64,000 nt of DNA from Streptomyces sp. ISL-87 (GTDB taxonomy: Bacteria > Actinomycetota > Actinomycetes > Streptomycetales > Streptomycetaceae). The notes beneath the pieces are model-generated. The model had not been told where the DNA came from and did no database searches. It worked only from the letters and a program-made list of their open reading frames with translations. The stretch covers positions 1-64,000 of the forward strand of contig NZ_JAGGOY010000052.1 of assembly GCF_018614095.1 (NCBI RefSeq), given 5' to 3'. The number at the start of each line of letters is the position of its first letter. Position 1 is the first letter of the stretch. Both the position numbers and the translations under genes were made by a program. Shown piece by piece: positions 33,499 through 42,937 of this stretch.

Positions 33499-36400
33499 CC
33501 CTCACCCCGGACCACGCACTTCGGCTGGAGGACTTCCCCGACTTCGTCCAGGAAGTCCGTGGCCACCGTCCCTTCCCCTGGCAGACCGCCTACCTCCACC
33601 AGGTCGCCGACAGCGGCACCTGGCCGGACATGGACGTCCCCACTGGCCTCGGCAAGACCAGCATCATCGACATCTGGGTTTTCCTCCTCGCCTGGCAGCA
33701 CACCGCCGGGACCGGCCGGACGGTGCCGCTGCGGCTCTTCTTCGTCGTCGACCGCCGCCTGGTCGTCGATCAAGCCCACGACAGTGCCCGCGCTCTCCAG
33801 CACGCCCTCGACACCGCACTTCCCGACACCGTGACCGGCCGCGTCGCCCGCGCGCTGCGCGACCTCGGCGGTTCCGGTACGGCGCTGGAGAGCGTACGTA
33901 TGCGCGGCGGCGTCGACTGGGCCTCGCGCTGGCTGCGCTCTCCCGCCCAGCCAGCCGTCATCACCTCCACCGTCGACCAGTACGGCAGCCGCCTGCTCTT
34001 CCGCGGCTACCACACCAGCCCTCGCATGCGTCCCATCGACGCCGCCTTGTGCGGGATGGACGCGCTCCTCGCCGTGGACGAGGCCCACATCGCCCTGCCG
34101 CTGCTCGTTACCGCCACCGACTGCGCCGCCTACCAGGCCACCGCCACCCACCCCGAGTTCGCCGACCGCGCGGTCAAGGTCGTCAGCCTCTCTGCGACCG
34201 CCTCAACCGGCCCCGGCCGCCCACGCCACTCCATCACCGGCGCCGACCGAACGCACCCCGTGGCCGGCAGGCGCCTGTCCGCCCAGCGCCGCCTGACGCT
34301 GCTGGACGCCGCTTCCGGCGCGAAGGACACCGCCGAGGCCTTCGCGCTCGCCGCCCAACTTGCCGTCGACACACTGCTGCCGATGGTGGAGCGCCCGGTG
34401 ATCGGCGTGGTCGGCAACACCATCCGCGCTGCCCGCGCCACCCACCGCCTGCTGTCCCAGCGCCAAGACATCGACGTGGTGCTGCTGACCGGACGCTCCC
34501 GCACCCTGGACCGCGAACGACTGCTCACGAGCACCCTCGTCACCGAACTCCTCGCCGGCGTGCGCGGCGACCGGGCCAAGCCGCTCGTCGTGGTCGCAAC
34601 CCAGACCGTCGAGGTCGGCATCGACATCTCCTTCGCCGGCCTCATCACCGAGAACGCCGCCCTCGCCGCGCTCATCCAGCGCCTGGGCCGCCTGGACCGT
34701 ACCGGCGGCCTCCACCTCGCCCCCGCCCTCGTGATCCGCGCCAGCACCCAGACCGGCCAGTCCTCCATCCCCGTCTACGGCGAAGCCGCCGAACACACCT
34801 GGAACTGGCTCGCCAGCCAGACTTCCGCTTTGCCCGCGGACGGAGTGGACACGACCGCCCTCGCCGAGGTGCTGCCCGACGGTCTGCTGGTCAACCCGCT
34901 CACCCTGCCCGGCCTGCTCGCCGACGTCGACGCCACCCTCCTGAACGTGGCACCGCCCCGCATACCCGTGGTACATCGCACCCTCCTCGACTCCTGGACC
35001 CGCACCAGCCCCACCCCTGTCCCCGACCAGGCCCCGGCCCCGTTCCTGCACGGCCTCGACACCACACCCGAAGACGTTCAGATTCTGTGGCGAGCCGACC
35101 TCCACGAGACCGAAGGCCGACCGAACTTCGACGAGTGGGCGGCCCGCATGCGGCAGGTCCCCCCGCACCCGGCCGAAACCGTCGCCATCCCCGCAGCGCA
35201 GCTCCGCCGATTCCTCACCCGCGCCCCGGACGCGGACGACACCAGCGACCTCGAATCCACCTCGCAGCCGCAAGACCCCGCCCCCACGCCTAAGAAGCAG
35301 AAACAGCCGCGCATGTCACCGGTGCTGAGCTACAACGAGGTCCAGGGCGAGTGGATCCCGGTCACCGAAGCGAAGGACATCCGGCCGGGCAGCACCGTGG
35401 TCCTCCCCAGCCACTACGGCGGCCACGACTCCTACGGCTGGACCGGCACCCGCGACCTGCCCGCCTGCGACCTCGGCGACTACCCGACCACCACCACCGC
35501 CCCCACCCGCATCCACGCCCCCCTGCTCTCCCTCCTCGCCGGTGGTGACCAGGCCCTCACCGAGGCCCTCACCAAAACCATCACCCGAGCTGTCGGGCTC
35601 CTGCACACGGGAGAACAGGAGGAGACCACCATCGTGCACAACCTCCTCGACACGCTCCTGGACCACCTGAACCGGCACACGGACGGCGCGTACGCCGACC
35701 TGGCCCACGACCGCCTGAGCCACCTTCGGACGGTCGGGCAGTGGACCGTTGAACCCACCGGCCGAACCGAACACTGCGGACGCGTTGTCCTGAACCCGGA
35801 CGAACCCGACCGCCTCCTCCTCATCCCCCCGCATCCACCCGAAGGACAGCAAGAACAAGGCGCGGGAGTCGGCGACGAGAGCGCCGACGCCAGCTCCCTG
35901 ACCCGCCCCGTCCCCCTCAGCCAGCACAGCCAGGCCGTCGCCGACCGCACCGCCGCCTACGCCACCGCGCTCACCCTGACCGCCGAGCTCATCGACACGC
36001 TCCACACCGCCGGCCACGCCCACGACTGCGGCAAAGCCCACAGCGGATTCCAGTGCATGCTCTGTGCCGGCGACCGGCTGCTGGCCGAATCCCTGGACGA
36101 GCCCCGGGCGAAGTCCGGCATGGACGCCGTCGACCACGTTGCACGCCGGCGCGCTGCCAGGCTCGCCCAGTGGAATCCCGAGATGCGCCACGAAGCGCTC
36201 AGCGCCCTCGCCGTCACCGCCTGGCTCGACACCCGTCCCGACTATGCACGCGGTAACGACGACGAACTCCTGATCCACCTTGTGGCCGCTCACCACGGAC
36301 ACGCCCGTCCGCTGCTGCCCCCGGTCACCGACCCGTTCCCGCGGCCAGTGACCTGCACCATGCCCGACCGTCAGCAGATCACGGTCCATAGCTCCGACAT

Positions 36401-36527
36401 GGGCACGGACTGGAGCGGCCCCGACCGCTTCCACGCACTCAACCGCCGCTACGGCCCCTGGGGCCTGGCCCTCCTCGAAGCCACCCTCCGCCTCGCCGAC
36501 ATGGCCTGCTCCGAAGAAGGCACCTGA
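33495..36527 (+). CDS. cas3: CRISPR-associated Cas3 helicase-nuclease
   Basis: 1010 aa. Superfamily 2 helicase: DVPTGLGKTSIIDIWVFLLA (motif I, near residue 48), LLAVDEAHIALPLL (motif II, near 193), VVSLSATAS (motif III, near 232), ALIQRLGRLDRTGG (motif VI, near 395). The HD nuclease lies at the C-terminal end: LSQHSQAVADRTAAYA, then AGHAHDCGKAHSGFQCML (near 842) and LVAAHHGHARP. A C-terminal HD is characteristic of type I-G. All core catalytic residues look intact, so interference may still function. Confidence 0.9.
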   Translation: MTLTPDHALRLEDFPDFVQEVRGHRPFPWQTAYLHQVADSGTWPDMDVPTGLGKTSIIDIWVFLLAWQHTAGTGRTVPLRLFFVVDRRLVVDQAHDSARALQHALDTALPDTVTGRVARALRDLGGSGTALESVRMRGGVDWASRWLRSPAQPAVITSTVDQYGSRLLFRGYHTSPRMRPIDAALCGMDALLAVDEAHIALPLLVTATDCAAYQATATHPEFADRAVKVVSLSATASTGPGRPRHSITGADRTHPVAGRRLSAQRRLTLLDAASGAKDTAEAFALAAQLAVDTLLPMVERPVIGVVGNTIRAARATHRLLSQRQDIDVVLLTGRSRTLDRERLLTSTLVTELLAGVRGDRAKPLVVVATQTVEVGIDISFAGLITENAALAALIQRLGRLDRTGGLHLAPALVIRASTQTGQSSIPVYGEAAEHTWNWLASQTSALPADGVDTTALAEVLPDGLLVNPLTLPGLLADVDATLLNVAPPRIPVVHRTLLDSWTRTSPTPVPDQAPAPFLHGLDTTPEDVQILWRADLHETEGRPNFDEWAARMRQVPPHPAETVAIPAAQLRRFLTRAPDADDTSDLESTSQPQDPAPTPKKQKQPRMSPVLSYNEVQGEWIPVTEAKDIRPGSTVVLPSHYGGHDSYGWTGTRDLPACDLGDYPTTTTAPTRIHAPLLSLLAGGDQALTEALTKTITRAVGLLHTGEQEETTIVHNLLDTLLDHLNRHTDGAYADLAHDRLSHLRTVGQWTVEPTGRTEHCGRVVLNPDEPDRLLLIPPHPPEGQQEQGAGVGDESADASSLTRPVPLSQHSQAVADRTAAYATALTLTAELIDTLHTAGHAHDCGKAHSGFQCMLCAGDRLLAESLDEPRAKSGMDAVDHVARRRAARLAQWNPEMRHEALSALAVTAWLDTRPDYARGNDDELLIHLVAAHHGHARPLLPPVTDPFPRPVTCTMPDRQQITVHSSDMGTDWSGPDRFHALNRRYGPWGLALLEATLRLADMACSEEGT

Positions 36528-36529
36528 CC

Positions 36530-37582
36530 ATGCCGACCCCCACCCACCAGCTCAAACTCCCCGCCCTCTACGGAAGCTCCCCCCTCGGGTTCCTCGCCGC
36601 CCTCGGCACCCTGCACCTCACCACCCACCTCCTTGACGAAGCGCCGCGCCTCTCCTGGAGTGGCCCCGACGCCCCCGCCGTCCTCCACACCCACCAGCCC
36701 TTCACCCACCAGGCTCTTGCTAGCCTCCTGGCCACCCAACTCCCCACCCAGCCCGACAAAGATCCGTTGGCGGTGGCCCCCGGGATCCTCGACCAGCCCC
36801 GCCACCCTGAACCCGGCTCACCCAACGACCCACTCCAGATGCCCATCGACGAAGCCCTCACCCAGCTCCGCCGTCACGCCGAGGCTGAACGTGACCACGA
36901 TGACAACCGCGCCCACTGGTTCACCTCACTGATCAACACCCTCAGTCTCACCCCAGGCAAGAGCGACAAGGGCGCGCTCCCAAAGAAAAAGAGCGCGATC
37001 CAGGGAACCCTCTACACACGGACCACTCCCTACTTCGGCCGTAGCGGCCAGATGACCCTTCCCAACAACTGGACCAAAGCTGCCCAGCACTGCCTCAAAG
37101 ACCCCACCCACCTCCACGCCGCCCTCACCCGATGGCAACGCGTCGACGACTACGCCGGCGCCAACCTCGACCACCTCTCTACCGGCGACGCCCATATGGT
37201 CAGCCACGGCAAAGCCACCCAACAAGGCGTCCCCGGCGCAACCTGGCTCGCCCTCCACGGCTTCACCGCCTTCCGCCTCACCGGCAACACCAACCGACCC
37301 CAAGCCACCAGCTGGGACACCACCAACCACGCCTTCACCTGGCCCATCTGGCACCAACCCCACACCACCACCACCCTCGCCACCCTCCTCGAACACCCCG
37401 ACACCCGAACCCACACCCCCAACCCCACCCGACTCCACAACCTCGGCATCACCGCCCTCTACACCGCGCCACGCACCCGCCTCCCATACGGTGATGGCCC
37501 CCTCGAACCAGGGCACCCCATCCCATGCAGCCCGACAGGCTTCGGAACCCAAAGCCCACCGCGACACACCGGACCACACTGA
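36530..37582 (+). CDS. csx17: Type I-G CRISPR Csx17 (large subunit, Cas8-like)
   Basis: 350 aa, starting two bases past the cas3 stop. It opens with the Csx17 pattern (LKLPALYGSSPLGFLAALGT) and has GTLYTRTTPYFGRSGQMTLP and ATWLALHGFTAFRLTGN. This is the probable PAM-recognition and large-subunit component in place of Cas8. It is shorter than many Csx17 proteins but within the range of the small actinobacterial version. Nothing resembling cas1, cas2 or cas4 follows, only an 86-nt leader and the array. Confidence 0.82.
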   Translation: MPTPTHQLKLPALYGSSPLGFLAALGTLHLTTHLLDEAPRLSWSGPDAPAVLHTHQPFTHQALASLLATQLPTQPDKDPLAVAPGILDQPRHPEPGSPNDPLQMPIDEALTQLRRHAEAERDHDDNRAHWFTSLINTLSLTPGKSDKGALPKKKSAIQGTLYTRTTPYFGRSGQMTLPNNWTKAAQHCLKDPTHLHAALTRWQRVDDYAGANLDHLSTGDAHMVSHGKATQQGVPGATWLALHGFTAFRLTGNTNRPQATSWDTTNHAFTWPIWHQPHTTTTLATLLEHPDTRTHTPNPTRLHNLGITALYTAPRTRLPYGDGPLEPGHPIPCSPTGFGTQSPPRHTGPH

Positions 37583-37668
37583 AGCCAGAAGCCGGATAAG
37601 GGAGGTATGTCGACCATGTCGGCACCCCGACCGCGGCCTCGCTGCGTAATCGACGCAGCTCGACAGGC
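37583..37668 (+). promoter_or_regulatory. Short CRISPR leader with a hairpin
   Basis: Only 86 nt separate the csx17 stop from the first repeat. It holds GCTGCG / CGCAGC at 37641-37646 and 37654-37659 across 7 nt, echoing the repeat stem. The first two repeats on this side are identical, which marks it as the leader end. Confidence 0.5.
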
Positions 37669-40600
37669 CGTCTCCGCGGGTACGACCTGCGGCACCACTG
37701 CGGCTGCTTCGGGTCAATGACGGTCACCAGTCACCCGGCCCGTCTCCGCGGGTACGACCTGCGGCACCACTGCGGCGTGCCAGTGATCCATCTGCCGAAC
37801 ACCGTCCCGGCCCCATCTCCGCAGGCACGCTCTGCGGCACCACTGCGGGGACCTGGTGGCGCTGGCGGCCGGGTTGCAGGTCTACCGGCTCCACAGGCGC
37901 GACCCGCGGCACCACTGCGGCTCGGGGAGCTGGAGCCAGTGCTCGCGGAGCTCCTCCTCCGTCTCCGTGGTCACGCCCTGCGGCACCACTGCGGCATCAG
38001 ACCGACCGCGCGGGCGGAGCCGATTGAGCCGTCTCTGCGGGCACGACCCGCACCACCACTGCGGCTCCTTGCGGCGCTGGTAGCTCTCCAGGTCCCAGAA
38101 GACCGTCTCCGCAGGCACGCCCCGCGGCACCACTGCGGTATGAGCTCGGCGTCGCAGGCCGCGCCAGTGTCCAGGCCCGTCTCCATGAGCACGTCTGCGG
38201 CACCACTGCGGCTTCTGGGAGGTCCGCGGGTGGGGCCGCCACGGCACCCTCTCCGCAGGCACGCCCCCGGCGCCACGCGGCGACTGGAAGCTCGACCCGC
38301 ACAACCGGTGGAGAATGGCTCTGTCCCTGTGGGTTCGTCCCGCAGCACCACTCCGGCCCTGTCACTCCGAAGGTCCTGGCGGACGGTCCAAGCCACACCT
38401 GTGGGTATCGCCCGCAGCACCACTGCGGCATGTCGACGAGGCCGGGATTGGTCCCGCGACCCACGCTGTCCCTGCGGGCTTCGTCCCGCAGCACCACTGC
38501 GGCACACGGTGCAGGTTTGTCTGCAGCACCACCGCGGCTTCGAGGCCATGCAGAGCCCAGGCTCGGGAGAGTGCCTGTCCCTGCGGGTTCATCCCGCAGC
38601 ACCACCATGGCGAGTGTTGGTGCTGGCCAGGGTGCCATCCCCTTCCACCGACTCTGCGGGCATGCCCCGCAGCACCACTGTGGCAGTACGGCGGCGTGGA
38701 TTTGGAGCTGTGGGTCTTCCCGTCTCCGCAGGTACGGCCTGCGGCACCACTGCGGCTTGAAGAGCATTCCGAGAAGCGGCGCTAGTTCCTCTTGTCCCCC
38801 TGCGGGCTCGTCCCGCGCCACCACCACGGCTCCACCCAGATTTGAACGATCATCTGCAGGACCGTCCGTCTCCACGGGTATGCCCTGCGGCACCACTGCG
38901 GCATCAGCTCGGAGTCATAAGCCGCGCCGGTGTCCAGACTCGTCTCCGCGGGCACGTCCTGCGGCACTACTACGGCGTCTCGTCCTGCGCCTGTTGGCCG
39001 GCATTGATCCGCCTGTCTCCGCGGGTACGACTCGCGGCACCACTGCGGAGCCTCGTCGATCCGTACGGAGAGCGGCGGGTCAGGGTCTGTTTCTGCGGGG
39101 CCGCCCGCAGCGCCACCACGGGATTCAGTGGCCGAAGCCACGGATGGACAGAACGACCATCTCTGCGGACTCGGTTCGCAGCACCACTTGGGAATCCATA
39201 CCTCTGCCTCGGCGATAGAGTTGACGAATCAACCTCTGCGGGTCCGCCCCGCAGCACCACTACGGCAGCTCATGGAACATCGGCGGGGCGTCCGAGAAGA
39301 ACTGCTGTCCCTGCGGGCTTCGCCCCGCAGCACCACTACGGCGACGGTGCCGAGATCGGCCTCATGTTGGGCTTGGCGCTGTTCCTGCTGCTTGCTCCGC
39401 AGCACCGCTACGGGTTTATGGCGGTGATCATGTCCTGGGTGGCGCGCGGCCTGTCCCTGCGGGTTTCTCCGCAGCACCACTACGGCGATTTCCGGGCCGC
39501 CGCCGAGGAGATGCTCAAGCCGGCCGTCTCCGCAGGCACGACCTGCGGCACGTTGGCACCGTTCGGCCTGAGCGTGGACGAAGTGCCTGTCACCGCGGGT
39601 ACGACCTGCGGCACCACTGCGGCGTTGTCTGCACCTCGGTATCCCTGAACACCGGATTCCGTCTCCGCAGGTACGACCTGCGGCATCACTGCGGGTCCTG
39701 CTCCGGTCCAGCCTGCGTGGCTTGCGTGCCCCGTCTCCGCTGGCACGGCCTGCGGCACCACTACGGCACCGCTACCTCGACGACGCGCCCATCTACCAGC
39801 GAGAGCCGTCTCCTCGGGTACGACCTGCGGCACCACTGCGGCCCTACGCCGAACCCGGCGGGGCAGGCGATCCGCTTCCGTCTCTGCGGGCGCGACCCGC
39901 AGCACCACTGCGGCGGCACGACCGGCGGCGGCAAGAGCCGGACCGTTCAGCCGTCTCCGCGGGCATGCCCCGCGGCACCACTACGGCTGGGTGGCGCAGA
40001 AGGTCACGATGCCCGCCGCACGGCCCGGCTCCGCAGTAACCCCCTGCGGCACCACTAGGGCATTGCCGAACGAGGCGACTGGCCATGACTGGGGTGAGCC
40101 TCTGCGGGTTCGCCCCGCAGCACCGCTGTGGCGCGGAGAAGAGCGCGGTCACGGTCATGACGTGCTCCGTCCGTCACTGCGGGTTCGTCCCGCAGCACCA
40201 TTGCGGCATGATGGCTGCGGCGAGCCCGAAGAGCGCGAAGGGGACCGCCCCTGCAGGTACATCCTGCAGCACCACTACGGCTACTGCGTCACCCCCCGGC
40301 ACCGCGCGCCGCTCCTCCGTCTCTGCGGGCACAGCCCGCAGCACCACTACGGCAGGCTGCGCGTCCTCTATCCCCGCGACGCGTCCTTCCCGTCTCTGCG
40401 GGTTCGTCCCGCAGCACCACCGCGGCGACGAGTCGATCGCCGACACGCTCAACCCCACGCGTCCATCGTTGACAGGGTTCAGGGCGGCCCTGCGGTTGAT
40501 CCCGCAGCACCACTATGGCTAGGCAACGCACTGACGTTCGGTCAGGGCCTCGGCGACTGTACCTGCGGGTTGCTTCCGCAGCACCACTACGGCATACCCG

Positions 40601-41241
40601 CAATCGGCCGGCAACCGGCCGGGGCGCCGCATTCTCTGCGGGTTCGCCCGCAGCACCACCGCGGCACCCGGCTCGGCGCCCGCGAATTTCTGGCCGGCGG
40701 ACTGTCTCTGCGATTCACCCCGCAGCATCACTACGGCGCCAACGGCAACGGGGCCGAGCGGATGAAGTGGAAGCTGACCCTGCGGGTTCCTTCCGCAGCC
40801 CCACTACGGCAGCGTCGCCGAGGCTGTGGCCAACCAGATCGACGCCTTGTCCCTGCGGGTTCGCCCGCGGCACCACTGCGGCTGCACGAGCGACCTCAAG
40901 ACCGCCGCCGGCCGGGACCTGTCTCTGCGGGCTTCTTCCGCAGCACCACTAGGGGACCTGGGACCTGATCGCCCCCTCGGGCTGGGAAGGCTTGTCTCTG
41001 CGATTTCGCCCGCAGCACCACTGCGGCTACCAGCAGGTGAACCTCGCTGCCCTGCCTGGCAACGTCTGTCCCTGTGAGTTCGCTCCGCAGCACCACTACG
41101 GCATCAGTGCTCGAAACCGACCTAGAGCACAACAAGCCCCTGCGGGTACACCCCCAGCACCGCTGCGGCCGCAGGAACGGCGACGCCGCGATCCCGGTGT
41201 CCTGACCGTTCCTGCGGTTTCGCCCCGCAGCACCAACGCCG
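37669..41241 (+). CRISPR. CRISPR array of about 50 highly degenerate repeats, type I-G
   Basis: I count about 50 units with a period of 72-75 bp: repeats of 35-36 nt and spacers of roughly 36-39 nt (one of about 56 nt near 40428-40483). Repeats 1 and 2 (37669-37703, 37741-37775) are identical; hardly any others are. Two stem versions dominate: CCGCGGG...CCTGCGG, mainly in the first part, and CTGCGGG...CCCGCAG, mainly in the second part. The end GCACCACTRCGGC is the best conserved part. Changes in one arm of the 7-bp hairpin are usually compensated in the other. A few units are truncated (about 38512-38537, 39388-39414, 39524-39557). Orientation is set by the adjacent csx17 gene and the identical first repeats. 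Confidence 0.9.
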
Positions 41242-41317
41242 GTGCTGGGTGTCGGCACCGTACACCGGGACCCGGGCCATGTAGGGGTGCCGACTGACGG
41301 GGTATCTGCATACAGCT

Positions 41318-41362
41318 AAGGCCCGGATTCCCCCTGCTGCGGGCTGGGGGAATCCGGGCCTT
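41318..41362. terminator. Strong hairpin closing the CRISPR array
   Basis: A perfect 17-bp stem (41318-41334 with 41346-41362) closes an 11-nt loop. It separates the plus-strand array from the converging minus-strand DUF397 gene and would terminate both. Confidence 0.75.
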
Positions 41363-41380
41363 GGTCGTTCTGTGGGTTGG

Positions 41381-41614
41381 TCAGGCCGTTGGGGTATGGC
41401 TGTGTACCGCGTGCGGCAGGAAGGCGGTGAAGGCGGCCTGGGTGAAGGCGATGGCCGGTCCCGTCGGCCTCTTTGAGTCTCGGATGGCGATGAAGCTGCG
41501 GGTGGGCCTGACGTCGGCGATCTCGACGCACTGCTCGCCTGCGTCGCTGAAGGTCGACTTGTGCCATTCGGCTTCGGGAAGGTCGGTGGCGTACAGCCTG
41601 GTTGTGTCGGTCAT
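41381..41614 (-). CDS. DUF397 protein
   Basis: 77 aa. It has the family's compact pattern: EAEWHKSTFSDAGEQCVEIA, then FIAIRDSKRPTGPAIAFTQA. DUF397 genes follow HTH regulator genes in actinomycetes and are thought to work with them in a toxin-antitoxin-like or signalling pair linked to development. Its start overlaps the HTH gene stop (41611-41614), as usual for such pairs. Confidence 0.88.
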   Translation of the reverse strand: MTDTTRLYATDLPEAEWHKSTFSDAGEQCVEIADVRPTRSFIAIRDSKRPTGPAIAFTQAAFTAFLPHAVHSHTPTA

Positions 41615-42486
41615 GACTTCTCCATGGTGGATTTGATCTTCTCCCGTGAGTCGTCGACGGAGAGTGCTGCGGCCACGATCCGCTCGAAGGCGGCTTCGTA
41701 GACCTTCACGTCGTCAGTGCCTTCGGCGAAGGTCCCGCCGCGGATGGTCTCCACGCTGATCACGGTGGGCCAGGGGTGGGGGAACCTGACGATGTGGAAC
41801 GGGCCCGCCATCCCGGGGTGAGGGGTAGCGAGTATCGGCATCACCTGGATTGTGATGTTCGGCTGGTCGGCCATGTCGAGCAGGTGCCGTAGCTGCTCGC
41901 GCATCAGGGAGGGATGGGTCGCCGACCGGTAGTGCAGGGTCGATTCGTGGATGACGGCCCACAGCTTGAGAGGCCCGCCCGGCCGGCTGGTGTCGGTGAG
42001 GAGGGCCTGGCGCTTCTTGCGCATCTCCACGAGCGCGGACACCTCGTCGGCGGTCCGGGTGATGGCGGTGGCAGTGATGATCTCGCGGGCGTACGGCGGG
42101 ATCTGAAGCAGGCCCGGGAGCACCCCAGGAAGGTAGATCCGGGTGTCCTCCGCGTCCTCCTCCAGGCCGATGTAGTCCTTGTAGTTGGTCTCGGGCAGGT
42201 CGCCGTAGTTGCTCCACCAGCCGACTTTGTTGGCGTCCCGGGCCAGCTCCTCCATGGCGGTGATCACCGTCTCGTCGGTAACCCCGTAGGCCTTCAGGAG
42301 CGGCTTGACGTCCTTGATCGGCAGGTGTGCTTTGGCGTTCTCGATCCGGTTGATCTTGCTGGCGTCCCAGCCGACGGCCTGAGCGGCGCTGTCGGAGGTG
42401 TTGAAGCCGGCGTTCTTCCTGAAGGTTCGCAGCGCGCTGCCGAGGCGGCGTCTGCGCACGGTCTGCACGAGCGGCGGTGTGGGCAC
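41611..42486 (-). CDS. HTH regulator with DUF5753 (Scr1-like domain), partner of DUF397
   Basis: 291 aa. N-terminal helix-turn-helix of the Xre type (RLGSALRTFRKNAGFNTSDS, AAQAVGWDASKINRIENAKA) and a C-terminal DUF5753 region (YLPGVLPGLLQIPPYAREII, MREQLRHLLDMADQPNITIQ, GMAGPFHIVRFPHP). Pairs of this kind regulate development or antibiotic output in Streptomyces. It sits just before the CRISPR array and shares an upstream region with the divergent HATPase operon. Confidence 0.85.
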   Translation of the reverse strand: MPTPPLVQTVRRRRLGSALRTFRKNAGFNTSDSAAQAVGWDASKINRIENAKAHLPIKDVKPLLKAYGVTDETVITAMEELARDANKVGWWSNYGDLPETNYKDYIGLEEDAEDTRIYLPGVLPGLLQIPPYAREIITATAITRTADEVSALVEMRKKRQALLTDTSRPGGPLKLWAVIHESTLHYRSATHPSLMREQLRHLLDMADQPNITIQVMPILATPHPGMAGPFHIVRFPHPWPTVISVETIRGGTFAEGTDDVKVYEAAFERIVAAALSVDDSREKIKSTMEKS

Positions 42487-42847
42487 GGGAAGTTGGACCT
42501 CTCTGCGGGCTGTCCGGTCGATGCAGGGGGCGGATCTTCCTCTTCCGGGGTGCGGCTTCCTCTTGACGGGTCAGTCTGCCCGTCCCGGGGATCGGAAGTC
42601 GATCGAACATCCCTCCAATCGTTGGGAGTTTGGTTGCAATGGTTGCAGGCATCGCGTCATTGGGTGCATTCTTCCAACGTGACGCCGTGACCAAGTGTCA
42701 GCAGATGATCACGCTGAGGTGGTAGGTCGCGGCCCCAGAACGGCCGGGTTCGAGCATGACCCGGCCCGCCGGCCTCGTGTCCCCGCCCCCCGTCGGGGAC
42801 ACGAGGCCACGCACCCGACATCCGCTCCCAACTCGCCGAGGCCACCC
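42487..42847. other. Divergent promoter region between HTH and HATPase operons
   Basis: About 360 nt with no clear gene. It contains a near-repeat TTGCAATGGTTGCAGGC around 42633 and a strong hairpin at 42771-42808. Both operons must be transcribed from here, in opposite directions. Confidence 0.5.
42771..42808 (+). terminator. Hairpin in the leader of the HATPase operon
   Basis: GGCCTCGTGTCCCC at 42771-42784 pairs perfectly with GGGGACACGAGGCC at 42795-42808 over a 10-nt loop. It ends 39 nt before the first possible start of the operon, so it is either a terminator of an upstream RNA or an attenuator. Confidence 0.45.
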
Positions 42848-42937
42848 ATGAGCCAGAGCACCACCTCCCGCGCCCACCGCCCGGCCCTCACCGGCCGTGC
42901 CATACAGGGCCCCGACGCCGGCAGGACCGCCCGGTGA
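42848..42937 (+). CDS. Possible 29-residue leader peptide
   Basis: ATG at 42848 (GAGG seven nt upstream) opens 30 codons of basic, Ser/Thr/Arg-rich sequence whose stop overlaps the GTG of the HATPase gene. It may be a translational coupling peptide. It could equally be chance, since the sequence is low-complexity. Confidence 0.3.
   Translation: MSQSTTSRAHRPALTGRAIQGPDAGRTAR

Noticed and set aside
37717..40968. Multiple long frames through the CRISPR array on both strands
   Set aside because: They arise because the 72-75 bp unit is often divisible by three and the repeats lack stops; the repeated AAPLRLP/HHCG pattern is the translated repeat, not protein.
37669..41241. Array as a tandem protein repeat or minisatellite
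   Set aside because: Spacers are unrelated to each other, unit length fits CRISPR, and a complete type I-G cas operon lies directly upstream.
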